64,000 bases of DNA from Serpens gallinarum (GTDB lineage Bacteria; Pseudomonadota; Gammaproteobacteria; Pseudomonadales; Pseudomonadaceae): NCBI RefSeq assembly GCF_014836765.1, contig NZ_JACSQG010000008.1, positions 103,186-167,185 of the forward strand, given 5' to 3'. A model generated the notes under the pieces. The model saw only the letters and a program-made list of their open reading frames with translations, ran no database searches and was not told the DNA's origin. Below are positions 46,722 to 57,940 of the stretch, piece by piece; position 1 is the first letter of the stretch; each line of letters starts with the position of its first letter. Position numbers and translations under genes: made by a program.

Positions 46722-47158
46722 AGCTTGCGTTCCGCACAAATGATTTCAGCCGAGCATACAGGCTTGCCGTCGACCGAGGCCTCACAGGCGAACTTCCAGA
46801 TGCCGCGCTTGGAGCTGAGAAAACGCGCTTCGAGAATCAGTTGGTCACCCGGCACCACCGGCTGGCGGAATCGCAGCTTGTCGGAACCAACAAAGTAATA
46901 CAGGGTGCCATCGCTCGGCTTGGCATCCATCATCTTGAAACCGAGCAGGCCGGCTGCCTGCGCCATGGCCTCGATGATCAAGACACCCGGCATGATCGGA
47001 TGCTGGGGAAAATGACCATTGAAAAAAGGCTCGTTGACAGTGACATTCTTGTAGGCACGAATGCTCTGGTTTTCCACATCGAGCGTTACCACGCGATCCA
47101 CCAACAGAAACGGGTAACGGTGTGGCAGGTATTCGCGAATTTCGTTGATGTCCATCAT
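46718..47158 (-). CDS. fabZ: 3-hydroxyacyl-ACP dehydratase FabZ
   Basis: FabZ dehydrates 3-hydroxyacyl-ACP in fatty acid elongation. ATG at 47158 gives 146 residues beginning [19 protein letters not shown], as in Pseudomonas; a longer frame to 47182 is rejected. The hot-dog helix [19 protein letters not shown] carries the catalytic His and Glu. It lies between lpxD and lpxA, which use the same hydroxyacyl-ACP pool. Confidence 0.97.
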   Translation of the reverse strand: MMDINEIREYLPHRYPFLLVDRVVTLDVENQSIRAYKNVTVNEPFFNGHFPQHPIMPGVLIIEAMAQAAGLLGFKMMDAKPSDGTLYYFVGSDKLRFRQPVVPGDQLILEARFLSSKRGIWKFACEASVDGKPVCSAEIICAERKL

Positions 47159-47202
47159 GTATAAAAGAGCCTTACAAAACAAAAAAAGGGATGCAGTAAA
47201 CG

Positions 47203-48261
47203 TTAAGCTTCAGATGAGGCATCCCCGTCTGGGGTCACTGCCGCCAGACGCTTTTCCAATTGCTGCAAACGGCGCGCCATGTCATCAAGCTGGCGAATGC
47301 GCGCGGCGCTCTTGCGCCAATCCGCAGCGGTCTGCATGGCCGTACCCGAGGAGTAGGAGCCGGGTTCGGTGATCGAACGCGTCACCATGGTCATCCCGGT
47401 AACGAACACGTTGTCGCACACCTCAATGTGCCCAACCATGCCAACGCCGCCCGCGATCATGCAGTGACTGCCGATCTTGGTGCTGCCGGAAATGCCGCAG
47501 CAGCCGGCCATTGCTGTGTGGTCACCGATCTGTACGTTGTGGGCAATCATGATCTGGTTATCGAGTTTCACACCGAGACCAATCTGGGTATCGGCCAGGG
47601 CACCGCGGTCTATAGTCGTATTCGCGCCAATTTCCACGTCGTCGCCGATCGTTACGCCGCCGATCTGGGCGATTTTCTGCCAGACACCTTTCTCATTGGC
47701 AAAACCGAAGCCTTCGCCACCGATCACTGCACCTGACTGAATGACCACCCGCCGACCAATGGTCACGTCGTGATACAGGGTGACGCGTGGTGCAAGCCAT
47801 CCGCCCTCGCCGACACTCGACCGTGCGCCGATGAAACAGTGCGCACCGATACTCACGTCAGCACCGATACGCGCGCCGCTTTCAATCACCACATAGGCGC
47901 CGATACTGGCGCTCGGGTCGATCTGCGCATCCTCGGCCACCACTGCACTCGGATGGATGCCGGGCGGTGCCTTGGGCTTGCGGTCGAACAGATGAGACAG
48001 CTCGGCATAGGCGAGATAGGGATTGGCAACGATCAGCGCATCGCCCTGGTACCCTTCGGCATCCGCGGCGGTCAGCAAGACTGCCGCAGCCTGGGTCTGC
48101 GCGAGGTATTTTCGATACTGCGGGTTGGCCAGGAAACTGAGCTGCTCCGGACCGGCATCCTGCAGGGTGGCCAGGCCATAGATCGATTTGTCAGTGGCGC
48201 CACGTACGGCGGCGCCCAGACGGTCGGCGAGTTCGCCGAGAGTGAACACAATAGACTTCAT
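47203..48261 (-). CDS. lpxD: UDP-3-O-(3-hydroxyacyl)glucosamine N-acyltransferase LpxD
   Basis: LpxD adds the N-linked hydroxyacyl chains of lipid A. ATG at 48261, directly after the skp stop, gives 352 residues; a TTG two codons earlier would overlap that stop and is less likely. The N-terminal uridine-binding domain has [19 protein letters not shown]. The hexapeptide helix (about 105-300) has the catalytic histidine near [17 protein letters not shown], and a C-terminal helix (about 310-345) closes the protein. Confidence 0.96.
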   Translation of the reverse strand: MKSIVFTLGELADRLGAAVRGATDKSIYGLATLQDAGPEQLSFLANPQYRKYLAQTQAAAVLLTAADAEGYQGDALIVANPYLAYAELSHLFDRKPKAPPGIHPSAVVAEDAQIDPSASIGAYVVIESGARIGADVSIGAHCFIGARSSVGEGGWLAPRVTLYHDVTIGRRVVIQSGAVIGGEGFGFANEKGVWQKIAQIGGVTIGDDVEIGANTTIDRGALADTQIGLGVKLDNQIMIAHNVQIGDHTAMAGCCGISGSTKIGSHCMIAGGVGMVGHIEVCDNVFVTGMTMVTRSITEPGSYSSGTAMQTAADWRKSAARIRQLDDMARRLQQLEKRLAAVTPDGDASSEA

Positions 48262-48263
48262 AT

Positions 48264-48767
48264 TCAACGCAACTGATTCATACGCTCAATAACTTGACGG
48301 GTGATATCGAACTGCGGCTTCACTTCAACCACCGAACCGCGTTCGAGCACCAAATCGTAATTGCCTTTCTTGAGGACTTCTTCGACAGCCTTGTCGAGCT
48401 TCGGCTTGAGCTGCTGCAGCATGTCACGATCCGCAGCGGCCTTGGACTCGTTCAGTTCCTTGGACTGGAACTGGAAGTCCCGTGCCTTCTGCTTGAAATC
48501 CAACTCCAGACGCTCACGCTCGGCAGTGGCCAGCTTGTCGCCTTCCTTTACCAGACGATCCTGAATGCGTTTGGCATCGCCTTCGAGGGTCTTGAGCTTA
48601 TTCAGCTGCGGGCCGTATTTCTTTTCAGCATCCTCTGCGTAGCGCTTGGCGGCATCGGATTCAAGCAGCGCCATCTGATAGTTCAAAACAGCAATCTTCA
48701 TTTCAGCGAACGCCGGCGCCGCCAGAAGGGCGGTGGCGATCACAACCAATTGGGTCAACTTACGCAC
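48264..48767 (-). CDS. skp: Periplasmic chaperone Skp/OmpH
   Basis: Skp is the trimeric holdase for unfolded outer-membrane proteins in transit to BamA. GTG at 48767, with TGGAG upstream, gives 167 residues with a Sec signal ([20 protein letters not shown]) and mature start [19 protein letters not shown]. The rest is the long coiled-coil tentacle region (about 45-115). The upstream frame to 48791 is rejected. It sits between bamA and lpxD. Confidence 0.95.
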   Translation of the reverse strand: MRKLTQLVVIATALLAAPAFAEMKIAVLNYQMALLESDAAKRYAEDAEKKYGPQLNKLKTLEGDAKRIQDRLVKEGDKLATAERERLELDFKQKARDFQFQSKELNESKAAADRDMLQQLKPKLDKAVEEVLKKGNYDLVLERGSVVEVKPQFDITRQVIERMNQLR

Positions 48768-48805
48768 GGTGCACTCCAGGGTAGTAGTCAAGCTATTGCT
48801 AGGAA

Positions 48806-51211
48806 TTAAAACGTCTGGCCTAGGGAGAACTGGAAGATCTGGGTATCGGCGTCTTCCGGTTCCTTAATCGGTTTGGCCAGGCTGAAGCTCAATGGCCCCA
48901 TGGCGGTGATCCAGGTCAGCCCCACACCGACCGAACTGGCCAGGTTGTTGAAATCGATATCGCAACTTTCATAACGCGCCTCGCGCGCTGCGCTGCACTG
49001 GGTATCGAAGACGTTACCCACGTCCCAGAACAGCGAGGTGCGCAGCGAGCGCTGGTCCTTGACGAATGGCAAGGGGAACAGCAGCTCAACGCCGCCTTGG
49101 ATCAGCACGTTGCCACCGAAAGGTAGTGGGTCCTGATCCGGGTCGGTAAAGCGCCCAAACTGGTCGTACAAGGGATTTCCATTGGCATCAAAAGCCACTG
49201 CGTTAGCTCGTGTGATCAGACTCGGCGTACTCCGCGGCCCCAAGCTGCCATCCTCGAAACCGCGCACCGAGTTGAAGCCCCCGGCGTAATAGTTCTCGTA
49301 GAAGGGCAATCCGTCGCTATTGCCAAAACCATCGCCAAAACCGAGCTGCGTATGGAACCGCAGGCTGTACTGATCGCCCAGCGGCTTGAAGATCTGGCCA
49401 CGGTAATCGATCTTGTAGAACGACAGGTCGCTGCCCGGCAGGGTAATTTCCGCGGAGAGGCTTTGTGAGTGTCCGCGCGTAGCCAGTACGCCACGGTTCA
49501 ACGCCGACTGCGACCAACCGATCGAGGCCTTGTAGTTGGTATAGGAATCGCCTTCCGAATCGATGAAATCGACGATTTCATCCACCGTGTAGCTACCCGT
49601 TTCGATTTCGTCCTGCTGCGCACTCAAGCCGTAGCTCAGACGTGAATATTCGCTGATCGGGTAGCCAAAATTGATACCCAGGCCATAACTGTTTACCGAG
49701 TAGCTGGAGACGCTGTAGTCCAGCTCATCATAGTCAGTCTTGCGATAGAAGGCGTTGTAACCCAGGCTGACGCCGTCCTCGGTCCAGTACGGATCAAGGA
49801 AGCTGAAGTTGTAGCGCTCCTGGTACTCGCTACGCGTCAAACCGAAGCTGACGCGGTTACCGGTACCTAGGAAGTTGTTCTGGCTGATAGAGGCACCCAG
49901 GATCAGACCGGCGTTCTGAGCGAAGCCGATGCTGGCCATGATCGAACCCGAGGGCTGCTCCTCGACGCTGTAGTTCACATCAATCTGGTCGTCGGTGCCA
50001 GGCACCTGCGGAGTTTCAACGTTGACCTCGCGGAAAAAGCCCAGGCGCTCCAGACGCGTCTTGGATTGGTCGATCAGATAAGTCGAGGCCCAGCCGCCTT
50101 CCATCTGGCGCATCTCACGGCGCAGCACTTCATCCTCGGTCTTGGTGTTGCCGCGAAAGTTGATGCGATTCACGTACGCGCGCTTGCCCGGATCGACGAC
50201 AAAGGTCACGGTGACCGTATTGTCTTCATCGTGAGCTTCCGGCACTCCATTGACGTTGGCAAAGGTATAACCTTCATTGCCCAGGCGACGGGTCAGCAAT
50301 TCGGACGTGGTGGTCATCACCTTGCGCGAAAACACCTGGCCTTTCTGAACCAGCAACAAGGCGCGGATTTCTGACTCCGGGACTTTCAGATCACCCGACA
50401 AGCGCACGTCGCGGATGCTGTACTTCTTGCCTTCATCAATATTGACGGTGATGTAAACATGCTTCTTATCAGGCGTGATGGACACCTGGGTCGAGGAAAT
50501 ATCCATGTTGATGTAGCCGCGATCCAGGTACCAGGAACGCAAACGCTCCAGGTCACCGGAGAGCTTTTCCCGCGCATATTTGTCGTTGTTCTTGAAGAAT
50601 GAAGACCAACTGCTGGTCTTGAGCTCGAACAGATCGGTCAGCTCTTCATCAGAAAACACGCTATTGCCGACGATATTGATGTGGCGAATGGAGGCAACAC
50701 TGCCTTCATTGATATCGATCTTCAAGGCAACGCGGTTGCGCGGTTGCGGCACGACTTCAGTCTTGATTTCAGCCGAGTAGCGCCCCTGGGACACATATTG
50801 GCGTTGTAGCTCGTTGCGCACACCCTCAAGCGTGGCGCGCTGGAAAATCTCACCTTCAGCCAGTCCGGACTGCTGCAGTCCCTTGAGCAGGTCGTCGGTG
50901 CCAATGGCCTTGTTACCGACGATTTCGATACCCGAGATCGAGGGGCGCTCCACCAGATCGATCACCAGCACGTTGCCGTCACGGCCAAGCTGGATGTCCT
51001 GAAAAAAACCGGTCTTGAACAGCTCGCGAGTCGCTTCCACCAGACGGCGATCATCCACCTGATCACCCACGTTCAACGGCAAGGCACCGAAGACACTCCC
51101 GGCCGAGACGCGTTGCAGGCCATTAACCCGGATATCGTTAATGGTGAAAGAGTCAGCGTGGACCTCGGCGATCATGAGCGCGGCAAGCACCGCTGGTAGC
51201 AAGCGTTTCAT
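48806..51211 (-). CDS. bamA: Outer-membrane protein assembly factor BamA
   Basis: BamA inserts beta-barrel proteins into the outer membrane. ATG at 51211, with AAGGAC upstream, gives 801 residues with a signal peptide MKRLLPAVLAALMIAEVHA. Five POTRA domains (about 22-420) precede a 16-strand barrel that contains the VRGFEDGSLGPR loop and ends FQFSLGQTF with the C-terminal aromatic residue. A 28-codon extension overlapping rseP is rejected. The essential Pseudomonas homologue is Opr86. Confidence 0.97.
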   Translation of the reverse strand: MKRLLPAVLAALMIAEVHADSFTINDIRVNGLQRVSAGSVFGALPLNVGDQVDDRRLVEATRELFKTGFFQDIQLGRDGNVLVIDLVERPSISGIEIVGNKAIGTDDLLKGLQQSGLAEGEIFQRATLEGVRNELQRQYVSQGRYSAEIKTEVVPQPRNRVALKIDINEGSVASIRHINIVGNSVFSDEELTDLFELKTSSWSSFFKNNDKYAREKLSGDLERLRSWYLDRGYINMDISSTQVSITPDKKHVYITVNIDEGKKYSIRDVRLSGDLKVPESEIRALLLVQKGQVFSRKVMTTTSELLTRRLGNEGYTFANVNGVPEAHDEDNTVTVTFVVDPGKRAYVNRINFRGNTKTEDEVLRREMRQMEGGWASTYLIDQSKTRLERLGFFREVNVETPQVPGTDDQIDVNYSVEEQPSGSIMASIGFAQNAGLILGASISQNNFLGTGNRVSFGLTRSEYQERYNFSFLDPYWTEDGVSLGYNAFYRKTDYDELDYSVSSYSVNSYGLGINFGYPISEYSRLSYGLSAQQDEIETGSYTVDEIVDFIDSEGDSYTNYKASIGWSQSALNRGVLATRGHSQSLSAEITLPGSDLSFYKIDYRGQIFKPLGDQYSLRFHTQLGFGDGFGNSDGLPFYENYYAGGFNSVRGFEDGSLGPRSTPSLITRANAVAFDANGNPLYDQFGRFTDPDQDPLPFGGNVLIQGGVELLFPLPFVKDQRSLRTSLFWDVGNVFDTQCSAAREARYESCDIDFNNLASSVGVGLTWITAMGPLSFSLAKPIKEPEDADTQIFQFSLGQTF

Positions 51212-51275
51212 GAAGTCCTTTTTATTTGACTGATGAAGATCGGCCTCGAGGGCGGATCCGGAATTCAGCGACGCG

Positions 51276-52628
51276 TTACAGCCTGCCCAAATCATTGAAC
51301 AGCGCCAGCAACATCACCCCAATGACCAAACTGATGCCTATCTGCATGCCCCAGGCCTGGACTCGCTCCGGCAACGGTTTGCCCCGTACCCATTCGCACA
51401 GGTAGAACAAGAGGTGACCGCCATCCAGAACCGGGATCGGCAACAGGTTGAGAACGCCCAGGCTAATGCTCAGATAAGCGAGAAAATTGAGGAAGTCCGC
51501 TATCCCGGACTGGGCCGAAGTGCCGGCCACTTTAGCAATCGTTATCGGCCCACTCAAGTTTTTTACCGAGAGCTCACCGAAGAGCATTTTCTTCAGTGAA
51601 TCAAGGGTCAACAGGCTCATGGTCCAGGTGCGCTGCATGCTTTGCAGAACAGCCTCAACGGGACCATAACTAATTTCGCGCAGCATATCGTCTGGCCAGT
51701 CGATGGCTGTGGCTCCTGCACCCAGATAGCCCACACGGGCCTCCTCTTCGCCACGGCTGGCCAGCGTCACCTTGATCGGCTGTACACGGCCATCGCGCTC
51801 CACACTGAACACGACTAACTGACCGGGGCGCTGGCGCACGGCATCAACCAACTGCTGCCAGTCATCCACCTTGACGTCATCGATAGCCACCAACGTGTCA
51901 CCGTTGCGCAGCCCTGCCGCAACGGCCGGCCCCTGCGGGTCCAGTTGCGCAAGCACAGCAGGTACCCGTGGCCGCCAGGGCCGCACACCCAGCGCGGACA
52001 ACGGATCAGGCTCTTCGACCCCCCTCTGCCAGGCCGCCAGGTTCAGCGCATAGTTGCGCTCGATGCTGCCACCCGGTTCGCGCACACGGATATCCAGCGT
52101 GCCGGTTTCCCCCAGTCGGCGAATCAGTTGCAGATTGACTGCGCCCCAGCCGATGGTACTGCGGCCGTCCACGGCGAGAATTTCCTGGCCCGCCTGTAGG
52201 CCGGCCTCGGCAGCCAGACTGTGCGGGGCCACGTGACCGATTACAGGACGTACCTGCTGCGACCCGATCATGGCCAATAGCCAGAAGAACAGCAGGGCAA
52301 GCAGGAAGTTGGCAATCGGCCCGGCAGAAACGATGGCGATGCGCTGACGCACCGTCTTGCGATTGAATGCTTGCTCGAGCATCGCGCCTGGCACAGGTGC
52401 TTCACGCTCGTCGAGCATCTTCACGTAGCCGCCCAGGGGTATGGCGGCAATCACAAACTCGGTCCCCTGGCGATCATGCCAGCGTACCAGTGGAGTACCG
52501 AAACCGACGGAAAATCGCAGGACTTTCACGCCGCAGCGGCGCGCCACCCAGAAGTGGCCAAACTCGTGGAACGTCACCAAAACGCCCAAGGCGACCAAGG
52601 TGCCCACGATCATATAAACAGCACTCAT
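51276..52628 (-). CDS. rseP: Site-2 intramembrane metalloprotease RseP (MucP)
   Basis: RseP (MucP in Pseudomonas) cuts the anti-sigma factor MucA/RseA inside the membrane to release the envelope-stress sigma factor. ATG at 52628, with GGAGG upstream, gives 450 residues. The zinc motif HEFGH is at 21-25, two PDZ domains occupy about 115-300, and the second catalytic motif is NLLPIPVLDGG near 396-406. A six-codon extension is rejected. Confidence 0.97.
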   Translation of the reverse strand: MSAVYMIVGTLVALGVLVTFHEFGHFWVARRCGVKVLRFSVGFGTPLVRWHDRQGTEFVIAAIPLGGYVKMLDEREAPVPGAMLEQAFNRKTVRQRIAIVSAGPIANFLLALLFFWLLAMIGSQQVRPVIGHVAPHSLAAEAGLQAGQEILAVDGRSTIGWGAVNLQLIRRLGETGTLDIRVREPGGSIERNYALNLAAWQRGVEEPDPLSALGVRPWRPRVPAVLAQLDPQGPAVAAGLRNGDTLVAIDDVKVDDWQQLVDAVRQRPGQLVVFSVERDGRVQPIKVTLASRGEEEARVGYLGAGATAIDWPDDMLREISYGPVEAVLQSMQRTWTMSLLTLDSLKKMLFGELSVKNLSGPITIAKVAGTSAQSGIADFLNFLAYLSISLGVLNLLPIPVLDGGHLLFYLCEWVRGKPLPERVQAWGMQIGISLVIGVMLLALFNDLGRL

Positions 52629-52681
52629 CGAAATCCTCCGCAGCAAGTCCCTGCTTCAATGCCTGGGCGCTTCCTGCCCAT

Positions 52682-53869
52682 TCAACAACCGTGCTGTTGC
52701 AACCAGCCCTGGGCCAATTCACGGGCTCGACTGTCAGCCCGAAGCACCGCCTGCAGCGCTTCGACCGACACAACCGCCTCGGCGTTCAATACGAACTCGA
52801 TAATAGTCGCGATCTCGGTAAAACGGATACGCCGTTCGAGAAACGCCGCGACCGCCATCTCATTGGCAGCATTAAGCATGGCCGGGGCACTGCCGCCCGC
52901 TTCAGCGGCCTGCCGCGCCAGGCGCAAGCAGGGAAAACGCTGTTCGTCCGGCGCCTGAAAATCCAGCCGGGCAATTTTGAACAAATCCAAGGCCGACACG
53001 CCAGCGTCGATCCGCTCGGGCCAGGCCAGCGCATGGGCGATAGGTGTGCGCATGTCCGGGTTGCCCAACTGAGCAAGCACCGATCCATCCACATAATCGA
53101 CCAGCGAATGAATCACGCTCTGCGGGTGGATCACCACTTCAACCTGCTCTGGCCGGGCATCGAACAGCCAGCAGGCCTCGATCAGCTCCAACCCCTTGTT
53201 CATCATGCTCGCCGAATCCACGGAAATCTTGCGTCCCATGGACCAGTTCGGATGTTTGCAGGCTTGTTCGGGCGTGACATCGGCCAAGGCCGACACCGGC
53301 ATTTCGCGAAACGGCCCACCCGACGCGGTGAGCAGGATACGCCGTACGCCTACAGCCGAAAGCCCACGACCGAAATCGCGAGGCAGACTTTGGAAAATTG
53401 CATTGTGCTCACTGTCGATCGGCAGCAAGACCGCGTTGTGCTCACGCACCGCCTGCATGAACAGGGCACCAGACATGACCAGTGCTTCCTTGTTGGCCAA
53501 CAGCACGCGCTTGCCGGCCCTAACGGCAGCCAGAGTGGGCTGCAAGCCCGCCGCACCGACAATCGCTGCCATCACCGCATCGACGTCCGGGTGGGCCGCA
53601 ACCGCGCACAACCCCGCCTCACCCGCCAGCACCTCGGTTTTCAACCCGGCCAGACGCAGGCGTAATTGAAGCTCACGTGCGGTCGCCTCATCGGCCGCCA
53701 CGGCAAACTGCGGGCGATGGCGCAGACACAACGCTTCAAGCTCGGTCAACCGGGAAAAGCCGGTCAAGGCGAAGACTTCGTAGCGTTGAGGATGACGCGC
53801 CAAGACATCCAAGGTGCTGAGGCCAATGGAACCGGTCGCACCCAGAACAGTGATCTGTTGCGGCCTCAC
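52682..53869 (-). CDS. dxr: 1-deoxy-D-xylulose 5-phosphate reductoisomerase Dxr
   Basis: Dxr makes methylerythritol phosphate, the committed step of the MEP pathway. GTG at 53869 overlaps the cdsA stop (GTGA) and gives 395 residues; a TTG four codons earlier is less likely. The NADPH site is [15 protein letters not shown], the substrate and metal region [19 protein letters not shown], and [19 protein letters not shown] follows. ispD and ispF of the same pathway are in this window. Confidence 0.97.
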   Translation of the reverse strand: MRPQQITVLGATGSIGLSTLDVLARHPQRYEVFALTGFSRLTELEALCLRHRPQFAVAADEATARELQLRLRLAGLKTEVLAGEAGLCAVAAHPDVDAVMAAIVGAAGLQPTLAAVRAGKRVLLANKEALVMSGALFMQAVREHNAVLLPIDSEHNAIFQSLPRDFGRGLSAVGVRRILLTASGGPFREMPVSALADVTPEQACKHPNWSMGRKISVDSASMMNKGLELIEACWLFDARPEQVEVVIHPQSVIHSLVDYVDGSVLAQLGNPDMRTPIAHALAWPERIDAGVSALDLFKIARLDFQAPDEQRFPCLRLARQAAEAGGSAPAMLNAANEMAVAAFLERRIRFTEIATIIEFVLNAEAVVSVEALQAVLRADSRARELAQGWLQQHGC

Positions 53870-54681
53870 AAGCTGCCCCAACCGGCCAGCCAGAGCAGTA
53901 CCGCGAATACCGGTATGGCTGCGGTCAGGCTGTCGATGCGATCCAGCACGCCGCCGTGACCGGGGAGCAGATTGCTACTGTCCTTAAGTCCAGCCTGGCG
54001 CTTGAACATGCTTTCTGTCAGGTCGCCTACAACGGAGATCAGCACAACCACCGCCGCACCAGCTATCGCGATCAGCAGCGCAGATCCTGACCAATCACGG
54101 GTCAGACCTACCGCCAGAGTGACCAGCAGGCTGGCTGCCAGGCCACCGAACACGCCTTCCCAGCTCTTGCCAGGACTGACCTGCGGCGCCAATTTGTTTT
54201 TGCCGAAGCGCCGCCCACTGAAATAGGCACCGATATCCGCAACCCAGACCAACACCATCACGGCAAGGATGAGGCCATTTGCCTCAGGCCATTGCTTGAA
54301 CAGCATCAATCCCTGCCAGGCAGGCAAGAGGATCAATAGCCCGATCAGCAGCCGCACCGGCAGTGCCCGCCAAGCGGCCGCACTGCGTGGATATTTAAGC
54401 ACGGCGACAACCGCTACCAGCCACCACGCAACACCCAGCAGTAACACCGGCGCCGCTAGAATTGGAAAGCGGTGCAGCCAACCGAGCAAAATGGCGACAA
54501 TCAAGGCATAGGCAAGACGCTGCGACTGACCGTGCAGGCCTGCCAGACGCGCCCACTCCCACCCCCCCAGTACCACTACCGCCCCAATGAACAGGGCGAA
54601 GGCGACGCCTTCCAGCAGAAAAAAGCCTGCCAGGGCAACGGGTAGCAAGATCAGCGCGGTGATAATCCGTTGTTTCAACAT
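53866..54681 (-). CDS. cdsA: Phosphatidate cytidylyltransferase CdsA
   Basis: CdsA makes CDP-diacylglycerol for phospholipid synthesis. The 271-residue integral membrane protein has about eight hydrophobic segments and the family signature near the C-terminus, [19 protein letters not shown] followed by [12 protein letters not shown]. It starts on the last base of the uppS stop (TGATG) and overlaps dxr by 4 bp. Confidence 0.96.
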   Translation of the reverse strand: MLKQRIITALILLPVALAGFFLLEGVAFALFIGAVVVLGGWEWARLAGLHGQSQRLAYALIVAILLGWLHRFPILAAPVLLLGVAWWLVAVVAVLKYPRSAAAWRALPVRLLIGLLILLPAWQGLMLFKQWPEANGLILAVMVLVWVADIGAYFSGRRFGKNKLAPQVSPGKSWEGVFGGLAASLLVTLAVGLTRDWSGSALLIAIAGAAVVVLISVVGDLTESMFKRQAGLKDSSNLLPGHGGVLDRIDSLTAAIPVFAVLLWLAGWGSL

Positions 54682-55439
54682 CAGCGATGCGACTCCGCAG
54701 CCACTTGCTCGCAGGTCTTGCCGAAGCGGCGTTGGCGAGTGGCGAAATTGGCCAGCGCCTTGCGCATGGCCTCGTGTTTGAAATCCGGCCAGTACAGATC
54801 GGAAAAATAGAGCTCGCTATAGGCGAGTTGCCAGAGCAGGAAATTGCTGATGCGATGTTCGCCGCCCGTGCGGATGCACAGGTCCGGCAGAGGCAGATCA
54901 CCTGTGGTCAGGGCGCTTTGCAACATCGGGGCCGTTATCTCCTCGGCGCGCAGCTCACCGGCTTGCACTTGGGTAGCCAATTGCTGCACGGCTTGAACGA
55001 TATCCCACTGACCGCCGTAATTGGCCGCGATCTGGAGCACGAAGCGGCGATGCCCGGCGGTGAGTTCTTCTGCCTCGCGCATGGCTGCCTGCAACTCCGG
55101 ATGGAAGCGCGAGCGATCACCGATAATGCGCAGCCGGATGTCGTTCTCATTGAGCTTTTTCGCCTCACGACGCAATGCACTCAAGAACAGCTCCATCAGC
55201 GCACTCACCTCATCGGCGGGGCGCTGCCAGTTTTCACTGGAGAAGGCGAACAGCGTCAAGACCTCGACGCCCGACTCGACGCACACCTCAATGGCGGCAC
55301 GCACCGCACTTACGCCGGCCTTGTGACCGGCGACACCAGGCAACAGGCGTTTCTTTGCCCAGCGGTTATTCCCATCCATGATGATTGCCACATGCCGAGG
55401 CACAATCCCCGGCGAGGCGTCCTGTTTCTTCATGTTCAT
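54681..55439 (-). CDS. uppS: Undecaprenyl diphosphate synthase UppS
   Basis: UppS extends farnesyl diphosphate with cis-isoprene units to the C55 carrier lipid for peptidoglycan and O-antigen. The 252-residue protein has VAIIMDGNNRWAKKRLLPG (catalytic Asp, about residues 17-35) and the later LCIRTGGEHRISNFLLWQL. It is 17 bp after frr and overlaps cdsA by one base. Confidence 0.97.
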   Translation of the reverse strand: MNMKKQDASPGIVPRHVAIIMDGNNRWAKKRLLPGVAGHKAGVSAVRAAIEVCVESGVEVLTLFAFSSENWQRPADEVSALMELFLSALRREAKKLNENDIRLRIIGDRSRFHPELQAAMREAEELTAGHRRFVLQIAANYGGQWDIVQAVQQLATQVQAGELRAEEITAPMLQSALTTGDLPLPDLCIRTGGEHRISNFLLWQLAYSELYFSDLYWPDFKHEAMRKALANFATRQRRFGKTCEQVAAESHR

Positions 55440-55456
55440 GCGGTTGCCTGCCCGGC

Positions 55457-56014
55457 TTAAACGGCCATCAGGTCGGTTTCCTTGGCTTCCAGGGCCTTTT
55501 CGATCTCACCCACAAACTTGTCGGTCAGTTTCTGCACATCATCGGCAGCACGGCGCTCCTCGTCTTCGCTGATTTCCTTTTCCTTGACCAGATCCTTGAG
55601 CTGAGCCAGCGCATCGCGACGGATATTGCGCACCGCCACACGGGCGTTTTCAGCTTCGGAGCGCGCCTGCTTGGTGAAACCCTTGCGGGTTTCCTCGGTC
55701 AGCGCCGGCATCGGTACGCGGATGGTCGTCCCAGAAGTAGCCGGATTGAGGCCCAGATCCGAGGTCATGATGGCCTTTTCCACAGCCTGGATCATGCCCT
55801 TGTCGAATACCGACAATGCCAGGGTGCGAGAATCCTCAACGGTCACGTTGGCGATCTGGCGCAGCGGGGTATCGCTGCCGTAATAGGACACCATGACGCT
55901 GTCCAGAATGCTCGGATGAGCACGCCCGGTACGAATCTTGGCGAATGCGCCTTGCAGAGATTCCAGGCTTTTCTGCATACGCTCCTGCGCGTCTTGCTTG
56001 ATGTCGTTGATCAT
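55457..56014 (-). CDS. frr: Ribosome recycling factor
   Basis: Frr with EF-G splits the post-termination ribosome. ATG at 56014 overlaps the pyrH stop (ATGA) and gives 185 residues beginning [19 protein letters not shown]; a 39-codon extension lies inside pyrH and is rejected. The three-helix bundle includes [19 protein letters not shown] and [19 protein letters not shown]. Confidence 0.97.
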   Translation of the reverse strand: MINDIKQDAQERMQKSLESLQGAFAKIRTGRAHPSILDSVMVSYYGSDTPLRQIANVTVEDSRTLALSVFDKGMIQAVEKAIMTSDLGLNPATSGTTIRVPMPALTEETRKGFTKQARSEAENARVAVRNIRRDALAQLKDLVKEKEISEDEERRAADDVQKLTDKFVGEIEKALEAKETDLMAV

Positions 56015-56754
56015 TCGTTCGACTCCTCGATCAGGGTTCCTTCGGCACCACCCAGAACAATGTTCAGCAGGGCACCCGGCTTGTTCATGTTGAAAACCCG
56101 CAGCGGCATCTTGTGGTCGCGGCACAGGCAAATAGCGGTCAGGTCCATCACACCCAGCTTGCGATCCAGCACGCCATCATAGGTCAGGCGCTCGAATTTT
56201 TCGGCGTTCGGGTCCTTGAATGGATCGGCAGTGTACACGCCATCCACCTTGGTCGCCTTGAGCACTACATCGGCACTGACTTCAATCGCGCGCAGGCAAG
56301 CGGCCGAGTCGGTGGTGAAGAAAGGATTGCCGGTGCCCGCGGCGAAAATCACCACTTCACCGGTCTTCAGATGGCGCATGGCCTTGCGACGGTCATAATG
56401 GTCCGTCACACCGACCATGGAGATAGCCGACATCACCAGCGCAGGGATATTCGAGCGTTCCAGCGCATCACGCATGGCCAGCGCGTTCATCACCGTGGCC
56501 AGCATGCCCATGTGGTCACCGGTGACACGATCCATCCCGGCCGCGGAAAGTGCAGCACCGCGGAACAGGTTGCCACCGCCAATCACCAGGCCGACTTGCA
56601 CGCCGATGCCAACCAGTTGGCCGACTTCCAGCGCCATTCGATCAAGCACCTTGGGGTCGATGCCGAAATCTTCCGACCCCATCAGGGCTTCGCCGCTAAG
56701 TTTGAGCAGAATGCGTTTATAGCGAGGTTGCTGACCACTCACCTGCTGAGCCAT
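56011..56754 (-). CDS. pyrH: Uridylate kinase PyrH
   Basis: PyrH phosphorylates UMP to UDP and is regulated by GTP and UTP. The 247-residue protein has [19 protein letters not shown] (about residues 14-32), [19 protein letters not shown] and the conserved [17 protein letters not shown]. It is 192 bp from tsf, with a GC-rich inverted repeat (56885-56920) in between. Confidence 0.97.
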   Translation of the reverse strand: MAQQVSGQQPRYKRILLKLSGEALMGSEDFGIDPKVLDRMALEVGQLVGIGVQVGLVIGGGNLFRGAALSAAGMDRVTGDHMGMLATVMNALAMRDALERSNIPALVMSAISMVGVTDHYDRRKAMRHLKTGEVVIFAAGTGNPFFTTDSAACLRAIEVSADVVLKATKVDGVYTADPFKDPNAEKFERLTYDGVLDRKLGVMDLTAICLCRDHKMPLRVFNMNKPGALLNIVLGGAEGTLIEESNE

Positions 56755-56946
56755 TGCGAGTCTCTCCTGCGGCGTAATTCAAATTCACAGGCCTGTGCCT
56801 GCATAGTTGCGCTGTATCAGCGCCTGTCTATAAAGGGGTAACACCCCGGGGCCGACAAACAAATTCACTGGCCCTGCTTTGACGAAGAGGCCGCACGCGT
56901 GAGCGGGCAGCCTCTTCGGAACTACAGCATTTGAAGCGCGCCTGTC

Positions 56947-57816
56947 TTACTGCTTGCTGGCAGCAACCTGGGCGGCTACTTCGGCAGCAAAGTCGACTTC
57001 AGCCTTCTCGATACCTTCGCCTACTTCGAAACGCACGAAGGATACGACTTCGGCACCGGCCTTCTTGGCCAACGCACCGACTTTGACTTCCGGATCCTTG
57101 ACGAACGGCTGCTCGACCAGGCTGGCTTCAGCGAGGAACTTGCTGATGCGGCCCTTGATCATGTTCTCGACGATATTTTCCGGCTTGCCGGCAATCTTGT
57201 CGGCGTTCAGCGCCAGGAAAATTTCCTTTTCCTTGGCCACGGCTTCTTCGGAAACCTGATCCGGAGTGACGAACTGCGGGTTGCTGGCCGCAACGTGCAT
57301 GGCAATTTCACGAGCCAGTTCGCTGTCACCACCCTTGAGGGTGACCAGTACGCCAATGCGATGGCCGTGCAGGTAGGCACCGACTACATCACCTTCGGTG
57401 CGGGTCAGGCGACGGATGTTGACGTTTTCGCCACACTTGGCAACCAGGGCTTCGCGAGCCGGCTCCATGTCGGCGATCAGCGGAGCAGCATCGCTGTAAC
57501 CCGCGGCGAACGCTTTTTCGACGCTCTGTGCGACAAACGCCTTGAAATCTTCCTGCAGGGCCAGGAAGTCAGTCTGCGAGTTGACTTCGATGATCACGGC
57601 AGACTTGCCATCATCAGCAACCTTGACTGCGATGGAACCTTCGGCGGCGATGTTGCCAGCCTTCTTGGCAGCCTTGATGGCACCAGCGGCGCGCATGTCG
57701 TCGATGGCCTTTTCGATATCGCCACCGGCAGCGGTCAGGGCCTTCTTGCAATCCATCATGCCTTGGCCAGTACGCTCACGCAGTTCTTTGACCAGGGCTG
57801 CAGTAATCTCTGCCAT
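56947..57816 (-). CDS. tsf: Elongation factor Ts
   Basis: EF-Ts exchanges GDP for GTP on EF-Tu. The 289-residue protein starts MAEITAALVKELRERTGQG followed by MMDCKKALTAAGGDIEKAI (UBA-like N-terminal domain). The core has EVNSQTDFLALQEDFKAFV. It follows rpsB after a gap with a hairpin that may attenuate tsf relative to rpsB. Confidence 0.97.
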   Translation of the reverse strand: MAEITAALVKELRERTGQGMMDCKKALTAAGGDIEKAIDDMRAAGAIKAAKKAGNIAAEGSIAVKVADDGKSAVIIEVNSQTDFLALQEDFKAFVAQSVEKAFAAGYSDAAPLIADMEPAREALVAKCGENVNIRRLTRTEGDVVGAYLHGHRIGVLVTLKGGDSELAREIAMHVAASNPQFVTPDQVSEEAVAKEKEIFLALNADKIAGKPENIVENMIKGRISKFLAEASLVEQPFVKDPEVKVGALAKKAGAEVVSFVRFEVGEGIEKAEVDFAAEVAAQVAASKQ

Positions 57817-57883
57817 GTTAGCAATCCTCTAAAAAGGGTTTCAACCAGATGCCCGGCAGGCCGGACACTCAATTCGGAAGTGG

Positions 57884-57910
57884 CAAAAAGGGGGCTTCGC
57901 CCCCTTTTTG
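57884..57910 (-). terminator. rpsB-tsf intergenic hairpin, probable partial terminator
   Basis: CAAAAAGGGGGC (57884-57895) and its complement (57899-57909) form a perfect hairpin with flanking A and T runs, so it can act on either strand. On the minus strand it lies 30 bp after the rpsB stop. rpsB-tsf is normally one operon, so partial termination is more likely than full separation. Confidence 0.8.
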
Positions 57911-57940
57911 CTCAACGGGTCACGCCAAAGCGCTTCGTGC

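Noticed and set aside
56885..56920. GC-rich inverted repeat between tsf and pyrH as a terminator
   Set aside because: The stem is imperfect with a large loop, and no T run follows on the minus strand.
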